NCBI GenBank assembly: GCA_034432795.1
Contig: DAOUBF010000052.1
Location: 166,047-230,046, forward strand
Direction of reading: 5' to 3'
Length of the DNA: 64,000 bases
Origin: DAOUBF01 sp034432795
Lineage (GTDB): Bacteria > Chloroflexota > Anaerolineae > DSLN01
Shown here: positions 5,891 to 13,455 of the stretch, piece by piece
Layout: each line of letters begins with the position of its first letter
Numbering within the stretch: the first letter of the stretch is position 1
Notes under the pieces: model-generated
Database searches by the model: none
What the model was told of the DNA's origin: nothing
What the model saw: the letters and a program-made list of their open reading frames with translations, nothing else
Made by a program: the position numbers and the translations under genes

Positions 5891-8299
5891 ATGGACTCTG
5901 AAGCCCCGCTTCTCCCTGAAACCCACAGCATCGCCCGCGCTGCCGCCATCGTCGCCCTGGGCAACGTCGCCAGCCGTCTCCTCGGCCTGGTCCGCGAGAC
6001 GGTGAAATCTGACCTGTTCGGCGCCACCGGCGCACTCAGCGCCTTCCAGGTGGCCGCCGTTGTCCCCACCATGCTCTACGACCTGCTCGTCGGCGGCATG
6101 GTCAGTTCGGCGCTCGTGCCCGTGTTCAGCGAATACGCCTCCCACGAACAGCGCGGTGAATTGGGACGGCTGGTGGGGCTGCTCCTGGCCCTCATCACCC
6201 TGGTCCTGGCGGCCTTTGTCCTCGTCGTGGAGGTCTTCGCCCCCCAGGCCGCCTGGCTGCTCAGCGGTGGCTTTGACCCGGCCCTGCTGGAACAGACCGC
6301 ACAACTCTTGCGTATCACCGTGCCCGCCGTCCTCTTCCTCAACGTCTCCGGCATCCTGGCCGGGCTGCTCTACGCGCTCAAGCGCTTCAGCCTGCCCGCT
6401 TTCACTGCGGCCATCTTCAATGCCGCCATCGTCGGGGCAGCACTCCTCCTGGGTCGGGGGACGCTCGGTGTCGCCAGCCTGGCCATCGGCCTGCTGGCCG
6501 GGGCCATCCTCCAGGTGGTGCTGCAACTGCCGGGGCTGCGCGGCCTGCGCCTGCACCTCAGCCTGGACTGGCGCCATCCCGGCGTGCGCCGCATTTTCCG
6601 CCTGTATGTCCCCGTCGTCCTGGGCCTGGTCGTCAGCCAGGTCGTTATCGGCCTGAGCTACAACCTGGCCTCACGCACGGGTGAGCAAAGCATCGCCTGG
6701 ATGAACTACGCCACCACCCTGTTCCAGTTCCCCCTGGGCCTGGTCTCCACCGCCGTCTCTATGGCGATCCTGCCCACGTTGTCGCGGCAGCCGGTGGACG
6801 GCGACCCCAACCCCTTCCTTCTGACGCTGGCCCAGGGGCTGAAGCTCGTGCTCCTGCTGATCATCCCGGCGACGGTCGGCCTCTTCATCCTGGCCCATCC
6901 TATCGTGGTGCTCCTGTTTGAGCATGGCACGTTCACGCCGGGCGACTCGGAGATGACGGCGTTGGTCCTGCGCTACTACCTGCTCGGCCTGACCTTCGCC
7001 GCAATTGATCTGCCCCTGGTTTACGCCTTCTACGCCCGCAAAGACACGTTGACGCCCGCCCTGGTTGGCCTGGCCGGTGTGGGCATTTATCTGCTTGCCG
7101 CGCTTGCGCCCACCTGGACCCGGCCTCTGCGCGTCACCGACCTGGCACTGGCCAACGGCATCCAGCTCACCAGCCACGCGCTGATCATGCTCTGGTTGTT
7201 GGAGCGGCGCGTGGGTGGTCTGGGGCGCACCGGTCTATGGAAAGTGGCCGGGCAGGCGTTAGCGGCCTCCGCCTTGCTGGGCGTGGCCGCCTATGGCGTA
7301 TGGCAACTGCTTGCTCCCCACCTGCCCGCCACGCTCCCCGGCGAGGTCGCCGCCGTCGCCCTCCCCGGCGGCGCCGGCCTGCTGGTCTACGCAGTGATCA
7401 TCGCGGCCCTGCGTGTCCCCGAAGCCCATCTGCTCGTCCATTCGCTGCTCCGCCCGTTCTCTGGTATAATGGGAGATCGCTCTATGCCAGGGACACAGGA
7501 CAGGCGCCCACCCTCCTTACCCTCCACGTTGTACACCCCCGACTACTTCCTGGGGGCGTGTGAGGGCTATGAGGAATATCTGGCCACGCAGGGCGAGCAT
7601 CTCTCCCGGCGGCTGGCGGCGGCCTTCCGGGTTGCCGGCGTCGCCCAGGGGATGCAGGTGCTGGATGTGGGCTGCGGGCGCGGCGAGATTTTGCGGCATT
7701 GCGCCCGGATCGGCGCAGATGCCTATGGCATTGACTACGCGGCGGCAGCGGTCCACCTGTCACGTGCGGTGGCCCAGGCGGAGAGACACGCGCCGGGCCG
7801 CATCGGTGTCTATCAAGCCGATGCCAAACACCTGCCCTTCCCGGACAGCGCTTTTGACCGGGTGTTGCTGTTTGACGTGGTGGAGCACCTGTACCCCTGG
7901 GAACTGCGTCAGGCGCTGGCGGAGGTGCATCGCGTGCTCAAACCCGGCGGGCGCATCATCATCCATACCGCGCCCAACCGCTGGTACGACGCCTATGCCT
8001 ATCCGCTGGTGCGCCTGGTGCGCACCTGGATGGGCGAAGGGGAGCGCTACCCGGCCAACCCGCGAGCGCTGAACGTCGCCGTGAATGTAGAGGTGCACGT
8101 GAACGAGCAGGACCCGCTCAGCCTGCGTCGGGCGCTGCGCCAGGCGTCATTCCGGCGCATCCAGGTGTGGCTGGACAGCCCACCCCAGCAGCGGCAGGAA
8201 GGCCCGGTCCTGACCGCCCTGCGCTATGTGGCCTTCCATTGGCCGCCGTTCCGCTGGTTCTTTGAGCGAGAAGTCTTCGCAGTAGCACAAAAGGGATAA
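5891..8299 (+). CDS. murJ: MurJ-type lipid flippase fused to a SAM-dependent methyltransferase
   Basis: 802 residues in one frame. Residues ~12-520 are a multi-pass MurJ/MviN lipid II flippase: ALGNVASRLLGLVRE at the first helix, FQVAAVVPTMLYDLLVGG, FVLVVEVFAP and about 14 hydrophobic segments. Residues ~540-802 are a class I methyltransferase: VLDVGCGRGEILRHC (motif I), DAKHLPFPDSAFDRVLLFDV, and HRVLKPGGRIIIHTAPN. The join (FSGIMGDRSMPG) contains a TATAAT box (7465-7470) and an in-frame ATG at 7484, residue 532. The methyltransferase may therefore also be made alone. MurJ flips lipid II or a glycolipid; the methyltransferase substrate is unknown. The fusion could have arisen by loss of the murJ stop codon. 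Confidence 0.85.
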   Translation: MDSEAPLLPETHSIARAAAIVALGNVASRLLGLVRETVKSDLFGATGALSAFQVAAVVPTMLYDLLVGGMVSSALVPVFSEYASHEQRGELGRLVGLLLALITLVLAAFVLVVEVFAPQAAWLLSGGFDPALLEQTAQLLRITVPAVLFLNVSGILAGLLYALKRFSLPAFTAAIFNAAIVGAALLLGRGTLGVASLAIGLLAGAILQVVLQLPGLRGLRLHLSLDWRHPGVRRIFRLYVPVVLGLVVSQVVIGLSYNLASRTGEQSIAWMNYATTLFQFPLGLVSTAVSMAILPTLSRQPVDGDPNPFLLTLAQGLKLVLLLIIPATVGLFILAHPIVVLLFEHGTFTPGDSEMTALVLRYYLLGLTFAAIDLPLVYAFYARKDTLTPALVGLAGVGIYLLAALAPTWTRPLRVTDLALANGIQLTSHALIMLWLLERRVGGLGRTGLWKVAGQALAASALLGVAAYGVWQLLAPHLPATLPGEVAAVALPGGAGLLVYAVIIAALRVPEAHLLVHSLLRPFSGIMGDRSMPGTQDRRPPSLPSTLYTPDYFLGACEGYEEYLATQGEHLSRRLAAAFRVAGVAQGMQVLDVGCGRGEILRHCARIGADAYGIDYAAAAVHLSRAVAQAERHAPGRIGVYQADAKHLPFPDSAFDRVLLFDVVEHLYPWELRQALAEVHRVLKPGGRIIIHTAPNRWYDAYAYPLVRLVRTWMGEGERYPANPRALNVAVNVEVHVNEQDPLSLRRALRQASFRRIQVWLDSPPQQRQEGPVLTALRYVAFHWPPFRWFFEREVFAVAQKG
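7465..7470 (+). promoter_or_regulatory. TATAAT box inside the MurJ-methyltransferase fusion
   Basis: GGTATAATGG lies 14 nt before the in-frame ATG at 7484. Spacing and sequence resemble other promoters in the window, but the -35 (TTCGCT at 7441) is weak. It may drive a separate methyltransferase. Confidence 0.4.
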
Positions 8300-8312
8300 G
8301 GATAGAGAGAGG

Positions 8313-8582
8313 ATGGCAAAGAAATCGCGTCGCAGTCGTAAACCGATGGCCCCGCCGCCCATTGCGCGGCCCGTCGCCCCAGCACCTCCACCCTCAGAGG
8401 TCAGGCCGCAAGTCGCGCCCCCGCCCCGCAGCCCCGGCCTCCGCCCCGGCGCGAGACCGGCGCCGCGCCTGGCGGACGCTCGTGAGGAATACAAGTACGT
8501 CGTCGGCGACCTGAAGCGCATCGGCCTGCTGGCGGCGCTGATCTTCAGCGCGCTGATCATCCTGAGCTTCTTCCTGCGCTAG
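8313..8582 (+). CDS. Small Pro-rich protein with C-terminal membrane helix
   Basis: 89 residues. A basic start (MAKKSRRSRK) leads into a long Pro/Ala-rich stretch (residues ~12-50), then a charged DAREEYKYVVGDLKRI segment and one C-terminal hydrophobic helix (GLLAALIFSALIILSFFLR). The topology suggests a tail-anchored cytoplasmic protein. No family is recognised. It begins 14 nt after the MurJ-methyltransferase stop and is probably co-transcribed. Its 3' part overlaps, head to head, the C-terminal extension of the convergent membrane-protein frame ending at 8394; the present gene is the more convincing of the two in the overlap. Confidence 0.65.
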   Translation: MAKKSRRSRKPMAPPPIARPVAPAPPPSEVRPQVAPPPRSPGLRPGARPAPRLADAREEYKYVVGDLKRIGLLAALIFSALIILSFFLR

Positions 8583-9428
8583 TGGGCCTGTATCCCCCAC
8601 GCCGCCCGCCCGTTGAGGCGCGGGCAGGGCGCGGCCCAGCCTGCGCTGGCTGCCCCAGACCAGCGCCATGTGGGTGGCTGCCACCAGCCACAGATTGCGG
8701 GTCAGGGCAAAGCCCAGCGCCGACAGCCAGCACAGCATGCCAGTGAACAGCGGGCGGGCGGCCCGGTCCGGATCGCCCAGCGCGGCCCAAAAGCGCGGGT
8801 CCAATGCCGCCTCCAGGGCCACAATGCCCACACCGGCGAACGCCGCCCAGCCCTCATTCCCCGCGCCCAGCCATAACAGCGGCGCCGTGCGGTAGAAGGC
8901 CCAATGCACCTGGAGATAGATGGTCTCACGCACAATTGGGCCGGTGACGCCATCGTCCTCCGTCTTCCGTCCTGCGTCTGTATGAGCCATCACCCAGCGG
9001 AGATTGGCCCGGCCCCACAGCACCACAAGCGCCCCGGCCAGCCCCACAGCCACCATCCGGCCTGTGGCGATCAGCCATTCGCCGCCCCATCCCAGCACGC
9101 TCTGGTCCAGGTCGGCGGGGCCAAGCAGCCCCAGGGGTTGCAACTCCAGGATGCCGCGCCGGATGAGGAGGGCATAGGGCAGGCCCAGGAAATAGGCAAA
9201 GCGGACAAGCTGGAGCAGGAGCGGGCCGCTCCAGTGGCGGCGCAGACGCTGAAGAACGTTCCCCAGCCACCCATTATCTACCGCAGGCTGTCCCACGTCC
9301 GTTGTCCACCGGCGGGAACGCCAGGCCAGAAGTGCCCCCAGGGTATGCAGCAGGACCGAAATAGCCACCCACAGCGCCAGTTCACGCCGGGCGCCCAATC
9401 CATTCAACCAGGCCCAGAAATCGGTCAT
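8394..9428 (-). CDS. Multi-pass membrane protein, unknown function
   Basis: Up to 344 residues with about six or seven hydrophobic segments: ELALWVAISVLLHTLGALLA, LLQLVRFAYFLGLPYALL, TGRMVAVGLAGALVVLWG, and NLWLVAATHMALVWG. No known family was recognised. Conserved-looking residues include His in VHWAFYRTAPLLWLG and ATHMALVWG. After about residue 270 the sequence becomes low-complexity and lies antisense to the 8313-8582 gene, so the true stop is probably lost or the tail is unconserved. A GACGGA-type repeat at 8951-8980 encodes the loop HTDAGRKTEDDG between two membrane segments. It is the last gene of a minus-strand pair with the histidine kinase 28 nt upstream. Confidence 0.6.
   Translation of the reverse strand: MTDFWAWLNGLGARRELALWVAISVLLHTLGALLAWRSRRWTTDVGQPAVDNGWLGNVLQRLRRHWSGPLLLQLVRFAYFLGLPYALLIRRGILELQPLGLLGPADLDQSVLGWGGEWLIATGRMVAVGLAGALVVLWGRANLRWVMAHTDAGRKTEDDGVTGPIVRETIYLQVHWAFYRTAPLLWLGAGNEGWAAFAGVGIVALEAALDPRFWAALGDPDRAARPLFTGMLCWLSALGFALTRNLWLVAATHMALVWGSQRRLGRALPAPQRAGGVGDTGPLAQEEAQDDQRAEDQRRQQADALQVADDVLVFLTSVRQARRRSRAGAEAGAAGRGRDLRPDL
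8951..8980. repeat. GACGGA-type array inside a membrane-protein gene
   Basis: On the minus strand it reads as GACGGAAGACGGAGGACGA-like DNA and encodes DAGRKTEDDG, a hydrophilic loop between membrane segments. Same family as 24801 and 28884. Confidence 0.55.
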
Positions 9429-9456
9429 GGGGGGAAAGGGGCTGTTACTGAGGTGG

Positions 9457-11247
9457 CTATCGTGCCCTCTCGGAGGGTGCGCCCGTTGCCGCGCTCAGGT
9501 TGGCCGCGGCCAGGGCGGCAGGGCCTTCCAGCGGCACCAGGACGGTAATCTTCGTGCCCGCGCCCGGCGCCGAGCGGATACGCAGAACCGCGTTAATCAA
9601 CTCCGCCCGCTCGCGCATGTTGACCATCCCCAGGCTGCCGCGCTGATCGTAGCTGGCATCTACTGTCGCCAGGTCAAAGCCCACGCCGTCGTCCTCAATC
9701 TCCACCACGAACGTCGTCCCTTCTACGCGCAGCCGCGTCCAGATGTGCCTGGCCTGCGCGTGCTTGCGGGCGTTGTTCACGGCCTCCTCAATGATGTAGA
9801 AGAGCACACCCTGCCGGTTGCGGTCCAGCACCTCTTCAACGGCAGGGCCGGCCTCCAGGATCACGTTGAGATCGTAGGTATCGCGCAGCTTCTCAAAATA
9901 CTGCTGGAGCGCCACCACCAGGCCCTGCGTCTCCAGCGCCAGGGGGCGCAGCGTGAACAGCATCTCGCGGATCTCCTTCGTCGTGCGCCGGGCCAGCTCC
10001 TCAATCTTGCGCAACTCCTCGCTGGCACGGGCAGGCTCGCGCTCCAGCAGCCGCCGGGCGAAGTTCAGGCGCATGGCGATGGCCGCGATGCTCTGCGTTG
10101 GCCCATCGTGGAGGTCGCGGGCCAGCTTCTTGCGCGCATCCTCGTCCACCGTGACGATGCGCTCCTTCTCCTCCAGCAGGTTCTGGTACAGCCGGGCGTT
10201 CTGAAGCGCGATGATGGCCTGGTTGCCTACTGCGGTGAACAGTTCCAGATGGTCGGGCGTGAACACGTTGGGCACCGGGCTGCCATAGACCAGCACGCCA
10301 TAATTCTCAAAGCCGGCCCGCAGCGGGACGACGACAATGGACTGACAGGCGCGCAACGAGGCGAACTGGCTCAACTCCGGATCGTCTGCAACGCTATCGT
10401 GAATGATGGCCTCGGCAGCCTCAAGCGCCTGGGCGACCAGCCCCTGCCGCCCAGGGATCGCGCGTTGCTGGTCCTGCGGCGTCATATAGCGGGAGGTGAC
10501 CACCTGGAGCTGGTCATCCTGGAAGAGGAGCACCGCGCCCACGATCTGGGAACTGATCGGCCCCAGTTCACTCAGGCCCATAGTGACGACATCCAGCGCG
10601 GTTTCCAGCACACGCTCGTAGCTCAGCGTGGCGCTCAGCGTGCTGGCCATCTCATAGATGATCTTGGCGCGTTCCCGTGCCGTCCGCAGGCGTTTCAGTT
10701 CCTCCTCTTCTTCCTTCCAGCGCGTCTGGCGGGTCAGGGCGAACATCCGCTGGGCAACGAACACGCTGGCCACGCCCAGGAACAACAGGACCAGGACATT
10801 CAGAAGCACGGCCAGCCAGCCCTCCATCGTCAATGGGGCGGGGGCCGTGGCGACGGCTGTGGCGACATACTCAGCCGCAGCGACCACCCCGATGCCCAAC
10901 CCCGCCAGCCAGCCGAAGCGCAATGCCGCCGTCAGAATCGGCAGCAGGCCGATGAACAGGATCGGCGTCTGCACCCCCCCATAGGTCAGATAGAAGCCCA
11001 GCAGGAAGAGGAGGTCCAGGGCCAGGACCAGGACGACCAGGCGGCGCGACCAGGCCCGCAGGGCCAGCCAGAACAGGATGAGGAGGTTATACAGGGCCGC
11101 CGCGATGAGCAGGCCGGCGAACGCGGCCTGGAGCGGGCGGTTGGGGACGAGCGCGGCCACGATGGCAACACCCGCGATGAACAACCAACGCAAGTTGGTG
11201 AGCAACCAGTCAATCTGAAAGGCGGGTTTGCTCTCCTTTTGTGCCAT
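9457..11247 (-). CDS. Membrane GAF-domain sensor histidine kinase (NarL/DegS class)
   Basis: About 596 residues. The N-terminal ~200 residues hold about six membrane helices. A linker helix (RLRTARERAKIIYEM) precedes a GAF domain (~225-370). The HisKA_3 dimerisation segment LARDLHDGPTQSIAAIAMRL gives the phospho-His in DLHDG. The HATPase lid has EEAVNNARKHAQA (N box), EIEDDGVGFD and GSLGMVNMRERAE (G boxes). This kinase class pairs with NarL/LuxR-type response regulators; none is adjacent, so it is an orphan here. The start at 11247 is preferred because the ATG at 11271 lies inside the hairpin that ends tRNA-Val. Confidence 0.9.
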   Translation of the reverse strand: MAQKESKPAFQIDWLLTNLRWLFIAGVAIVAALVPNRPLQAAFAGLLIAAALYNLLILFWLALRAWSRRLVVLVLALDLLFLLGFYLTYGGVQTPILFIGLLPILTAALRFGWLAGLGIGVVAAAEYVATAVATAPAPLTMEGWLAVLLNVLVLLFLGVASVFVAQRMFALTRQTRWKEEEEELKRLRTARERAKIIYEMASTLSATLSYERVLETALDVVTMGLSELGPISSQIVGAVLLFQDDQLQVVTSRYMTPQDQQRAIPGRQGLVAQALEAAEAIIHDSVADDPELSQFASLRACQSIVVVPLRAGFENYGVLVYGSPVPNVFTPDHLELFTAVGNQAIIALQNARLYQNLLEEKERIVTVDEDARKKLARDLHDGPTQSIAAIAMRLNFARRLLEREPARASEELRKIEELARRTTKEIREMLFTLRPLALETQGLVVALQQYFEKLRDTYDLNVILEAGPAVEEVLDRNRQGVLFYIIEEAVNNARKHAQARHIWTRLRVEGTTFVVEIEDDGVGFDLATVDASYDQRGSLGMVNMRERAELINAVLRIRSAPGAGTKITVLVPLEGPAALAAANLSAATGAPSERAR

Positions 11248-11268
11248 CGTGGTCCGTCGCCTATGAGA

Positions 11269-11308
11269 CATCAGACCTCAGAGGTCCGCCTGCTTCTGAG
11301 GTCTGATG
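11269..11308. terminator. Hairpin downstream of tRNA-Val
   Basis: Perfect 14-bp inverted repeat: CATCAGACCTCAGA (11269-11282) and TCTGAGGTCTGATG (11295-11308). It lies 17 nt past the tRNA 3' end and before the kinase start, so it could end or process the tRNA transcript. There is no clean T-run. Confidence 0.5.
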
Positions 11309-11324
11309 GCCGGCATCTCATGGA

Positions 11325-11398
11325 TGGGCGCGAGAGGGCTCGAACCTCTGACCTCACGGATGTGAACCGTGCGCTCTGACCGGCTGAGCTACGCGCCC
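11325..11398 (-). tRNA. tRNA-Val (anticodon CAC)
   Basis: 74-nt cloverleaf on the minus strand. The acceptor GGGCGCG pairs with CGCGCCC, the discriminator is A, and CCA is not encoded directly after it. The D arm has GCTCAGCCGGTCAGAGC. The anticodon stem CACGG/CCGTG encloses loop TTCACAT, giving anticodon CAC, which reads GUG. The T arm has CAGAGGTTCGAGCCCTCT with the GTTCGAG loop. A good promoter is 14 nt upstream. Confidence 0.95.
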
Positions 11399-11411
11399 AT
11401 TTCCACCCCAG

Positions 11412-11440
11412 ATTATAGCACACGTTGGCAGCCCTGGCAA
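11412..11440 (-). promoter_or_regulatory. Promoter of tRNA-Val
   Basis: On the minus strand TTGCCA (11440-11435), a 17-nt spacer and TATAAT (11417-11412), placing the transcript start a few bases before the tRNA 5' end. Confidence 0.65.
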
Positions 11441-11660
11441 GGGTACTGTTGGAGGGGGAGGAGTATCGGTTTTAACCTCAGGTGTGTTCCCCCCACCCAA
11501 CCCTCCCCCGCAAGGGGGGAGGGGGACAGACCACTCCCTCCCCCTGGATGGGGGAGGGCGGGGGAGGGGGTGAAAAACGGATTCTCATGTTTCGCCTGTT
11601 CTTGAAATGAGTTAGAAGGTCCCATTAAATTAAAAAGCCCTGAAGTTGAACCGAAACCTA
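11441..11660. other. Gap between tRNA-Val and moeA promoters: repeat-filled
   Basis: Contains a two-part G/C-block repeat (11488-11570) and AT-richer DNA before the moeA promoter. No gene was found. Confidence 0.6.
11488..11570. repeat. G/C-block repeat
   Basis: CCCCCCACCC, CCCTCCCCC and GGGGGGAGGGGG runs in two mirrored halves. Same family as 3061 and 18322. Confidence 0.65.
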
Positions 11661-11690
11661 TTGACGTGCGTATCTGTTTTGTGGTATGCT
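11661..11690 (+). promoter_or_regulatory. Promoter of moeA
   Basis: TTGACG (11661-11666), an 18-nt spacer, TATGCT (11685-11690). Transcription would start near 11697, past the ATG at 11686, which supports the start at 11713. Confidence 0.65.
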
Positions 11691-11712
11691 ACGCGCGGAC
11701 TGTGAGGCCGGG

Positions 11713-12972
11713 ATGGGAGACGCACTGCTCAGCGTAGAAGAAGCGCTCCAACGAGTTCTTGCCGCCGTCCACACGCTGGAGGATGAGGAAGTGGACACGC
11801 TGGCGGCGTTAGGGCGCGTTCTGGCCGAGGATATTGTCGCCGACTTTGACGTGCCGCCGTTCCCGAACTCTGCTATGGATGGCTACGCCGTGCGCGCTGC
11901 TGATACGGCAGGCGCCACTGCCGATCACCCGGTTGAACTGCGCGTGATCGCCGACATCCCTGCCGGGGATACCCAGGGGATCGCGGTTACAGCGGGGAGC
12001 GCCAGCCGCATCATGACGGGCGCGCCTTTGCCCCCCGGCGCGGATGCCGTCGTGCCGGTGGAGTGGACCGATGAACCCTGGACGCGGGATGACCGCCCCT
12101 TGCCGGAGCGCGTGCGCGTCTTCTGGGCCGTGTCCCCCCAGGCCCATGTGCGCCCGGCGGGGGAAGACATCCAGCGCGGGGAGACGGTGCTGCAGCGTGG
12201 CAGCAAGCTGCGCCCCCAGGAGATCGGCGTGCTCGCGGCGTTGGGTCGGCCTCGTGTGCGCGTGGTGCGCAGGCCACGCGTGGCCATCCTGGCGACCGGC
12301 GATGAACTGGTGGACATCGCTGCCCCCCTGGGGCCGGGCCAGATCCACGACTCCAACAGCTACACGCTGGCAGCGCTGGTAGAGAACAGCGGCGGCGTGC
12401 CCATTCGGCTCGGCATCGCCCGCGACCGGCTGGAGGAGGTGCGCGCCCGGCTGCGCGCGGGCCTGGAGCAGGGGGCGGACCTGTTCCTCAGCTCTGCCGG
12501 TGTCTCGGTGGGCGCTTACGACGTCGTGAAGGCCGCGCTGGAAGCCGAGGGCGAACTGGCCTTCTGGCGCGTGAACATGCGCCCCGGCAAGCCGCTGGCC
12601 TTCGCCCGCGTGCGCGGCGTGCCCTTCCTGGGCCTGCCCGGCAACCCGGTTTCAGCGGCGGTGGCGTTTGAGGTCTTCGCACGACCGGCGATTCTGAAAA
12701 TGGGAGGGCGGACGGCCCTGGCGCGGCCCCGCGTTGAGGCCATCTTGGATGAGCCGGTGCGCTCCGACGGGCGCGAGAGCTACTTGCGCGCTGTGGTGAC
12801 CCGGCGCAACGACGGCTATCACGCCGTGATCACCGGCCCGCAGAGTTCGGGCATTCTTACCTCACTGGTGCGGGCCAACGCCTTGCTGGTCGTCCCCGCG
12901 GGCGTGCGCCAGGTCCCGGCAGGAAACAAGCTGCAGGCGGTCATGTTGGACTGGCCTGAGGAGGTATTTTAG
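11713..12972 (+). CDS. moeA: Molybdopterin molybdenumtransferase MoeA
   Basis: 419 residues, the normal MoeA length. It inserts molybdate into adenylated molybdopterin in the last step of molybdenum cofactor assembly. Family motifs in order: FDVPPFPNSAMDGYAVRA, RIMTGAPLPPGADAVV, PAGEDIQRGE, AILATGDELVD, GQIHDSNS, SSAGVSVGAYD, MRPGKPLAFAR and LGLPGNPVSA. The ATG at 11713 has GAGG nearby and lies after the predicted transcript start. A frame extension to 11686 is rejected for that reason. A candidate user of the cofactor in this window is the YedY-like enzyme at 59506. Confidence 0.95.
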   Translation: MGDALLSVEEALQRVLAAVHTLEDEEVDTLAALGRVLAEDIVADFDVPPFPNSAMDGYAVRAADTAGATADHPVELRVIADIPAGDTQGIAVTAGSASRIMTGAPLPPGADAVVPVEWTDEPWTRDDRPLPERVRVFWAVSPQAHVRPAGEDIQRGETVLQRGSKLRPQEIGVLAALGRPRVRVVRRPRVAILATGDELVDIAAPLGPGQIHDSNSYTLAALVENSGGVPIRLGIARDRLEEVRARLRAGLEQGADLFLSSAGVSVGAYDVVKAALEAEGELAFWRVNMRPGKPLAFARVRGVPFLGLPGNPVSAAVAFEVFARPAILKMGGRTALARPRVEAILDEPVRSDGRESYLRAVVTRRNDGYHAVITGPQSSGILTSLVRANALLVVPAGVRQVPAGNKLQAVMLDWPEEVF

Positions 12973-13006
12973 AAGTGGCCAGCCAGCAGCTGGAAACTGA
13001 CCACTT
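12973..13006 (+). terminator. Possible moeA terminator
   Basis: AAGTGGCCAG (12973-12982) pairs with CTGACCACTT (12997-13006) with one mismatch and is followed by ATTGCTATTTT. It may only partly separate moeA from the next gene. Confidence 0.4.
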
Positions 13007-13034
13007 ATTGCTATTTTAGAGGAGAGGAGCATCT

Positions 13035-13286
13035 ATGCCACGCATTCGCTGCCATTATGAGGACTGTGTTTATCTGGAGGACGGGTATTGTGGCACCACC
13101 GAAATTGAACTGGAGCCGGACGCAGGGTGCCTGACTTACACCCGTTATGATGAGTTGCCCATAGACGAAGAAGAGACCTGGGAGGAGGAAGAGGACCTCT
13201 TTGATGAAGAGTGGGAAGAAGAGGACGAGGACCTCTACGAGGACGAGGAAGACGACGAGGACTGGGACGACGAGGAGGACTACTGA
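13035..13286 (+). CDS. Small DUF1540-like Cys-motif protein with highly acidic tail
   Basis: 83 residues. The N-terminal half has four Cys (IRCHYEDCVYLEDGYC and then GC) spaced C-x4-C-x7-C-x12-C, like the DUF1540 zinc or metal-binding family. The C-terminal half (residues ~42-83) is almost wholly Asp, Glu, Trp and Tyr (for example EEEEDLFDEEWEEEDEDLY). This acid tail could bind metal or basic proteins or mimic DNA. The start has GAGGAG about 7 nt upstream. It sits alone between moeA and the helicase gene and ends in a stem-loop. Function unknown; the metal site is inferred from spacing. Confidence 0.75.
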   Translation: MPRIRCHYEDCVYLEDGYCGTTEIELEPDAGCLTYTRYDELPIDEEETWEEEEDLFDEEWEEEDEDLYEDEEDDEDWDDEEDY

Positions 13287-13297
13287 CCCGGCGAAAG

Positions 13298-13320
13298 GCC
13301 GGCCGCCTTCAGCGGCCGGC
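13298..13320 (+). terminator. Terminator-like stem-loop
   Basis: GCCGGCCGC-CTTCA-GCGGCCGGC, a perfect 9-bp stem with a 5-nt loop, 11 nt after the acidic-tail gene. There is little T-run (TTAAG). Confidence 0.6.
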
Positions 13321-13358
13321 TTAAGAGAGAATTCACTGCAGAGGGCGCAGAGCGCGCA

Positions 13359-13386
13359 GTAGGGACACGTGGCAACGTGTCTTTAC
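13359..13386. repeat. 28-nt palindromic element, copy 2
   Basis: Begins GTAGGGACACGTGGC and ends GTGTCTTTAC, 28 nt long with core ACACGTGGCAACGTGT (one mismatch). It is flanked by CTCTGCG-type repeats (13341-13357 and 13387-13418). Confidence 0.65.
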
Positions 13387-13455
13387 TCTCTGCGCTTTTT
13401 GTGTGCTCTGCGGTAAAATCTTTCTCCCCACGCGCATGGAGACGATGAGGCACAG

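Noticed and set aside
9427..11379. 650-codon open frame on the plus strand
   Set aside because: It is antisense to the GAF histidine kinase, covers tRNA-Val at its end and has the Gln/Arg/His-rich composition of high-GC shadow frames.
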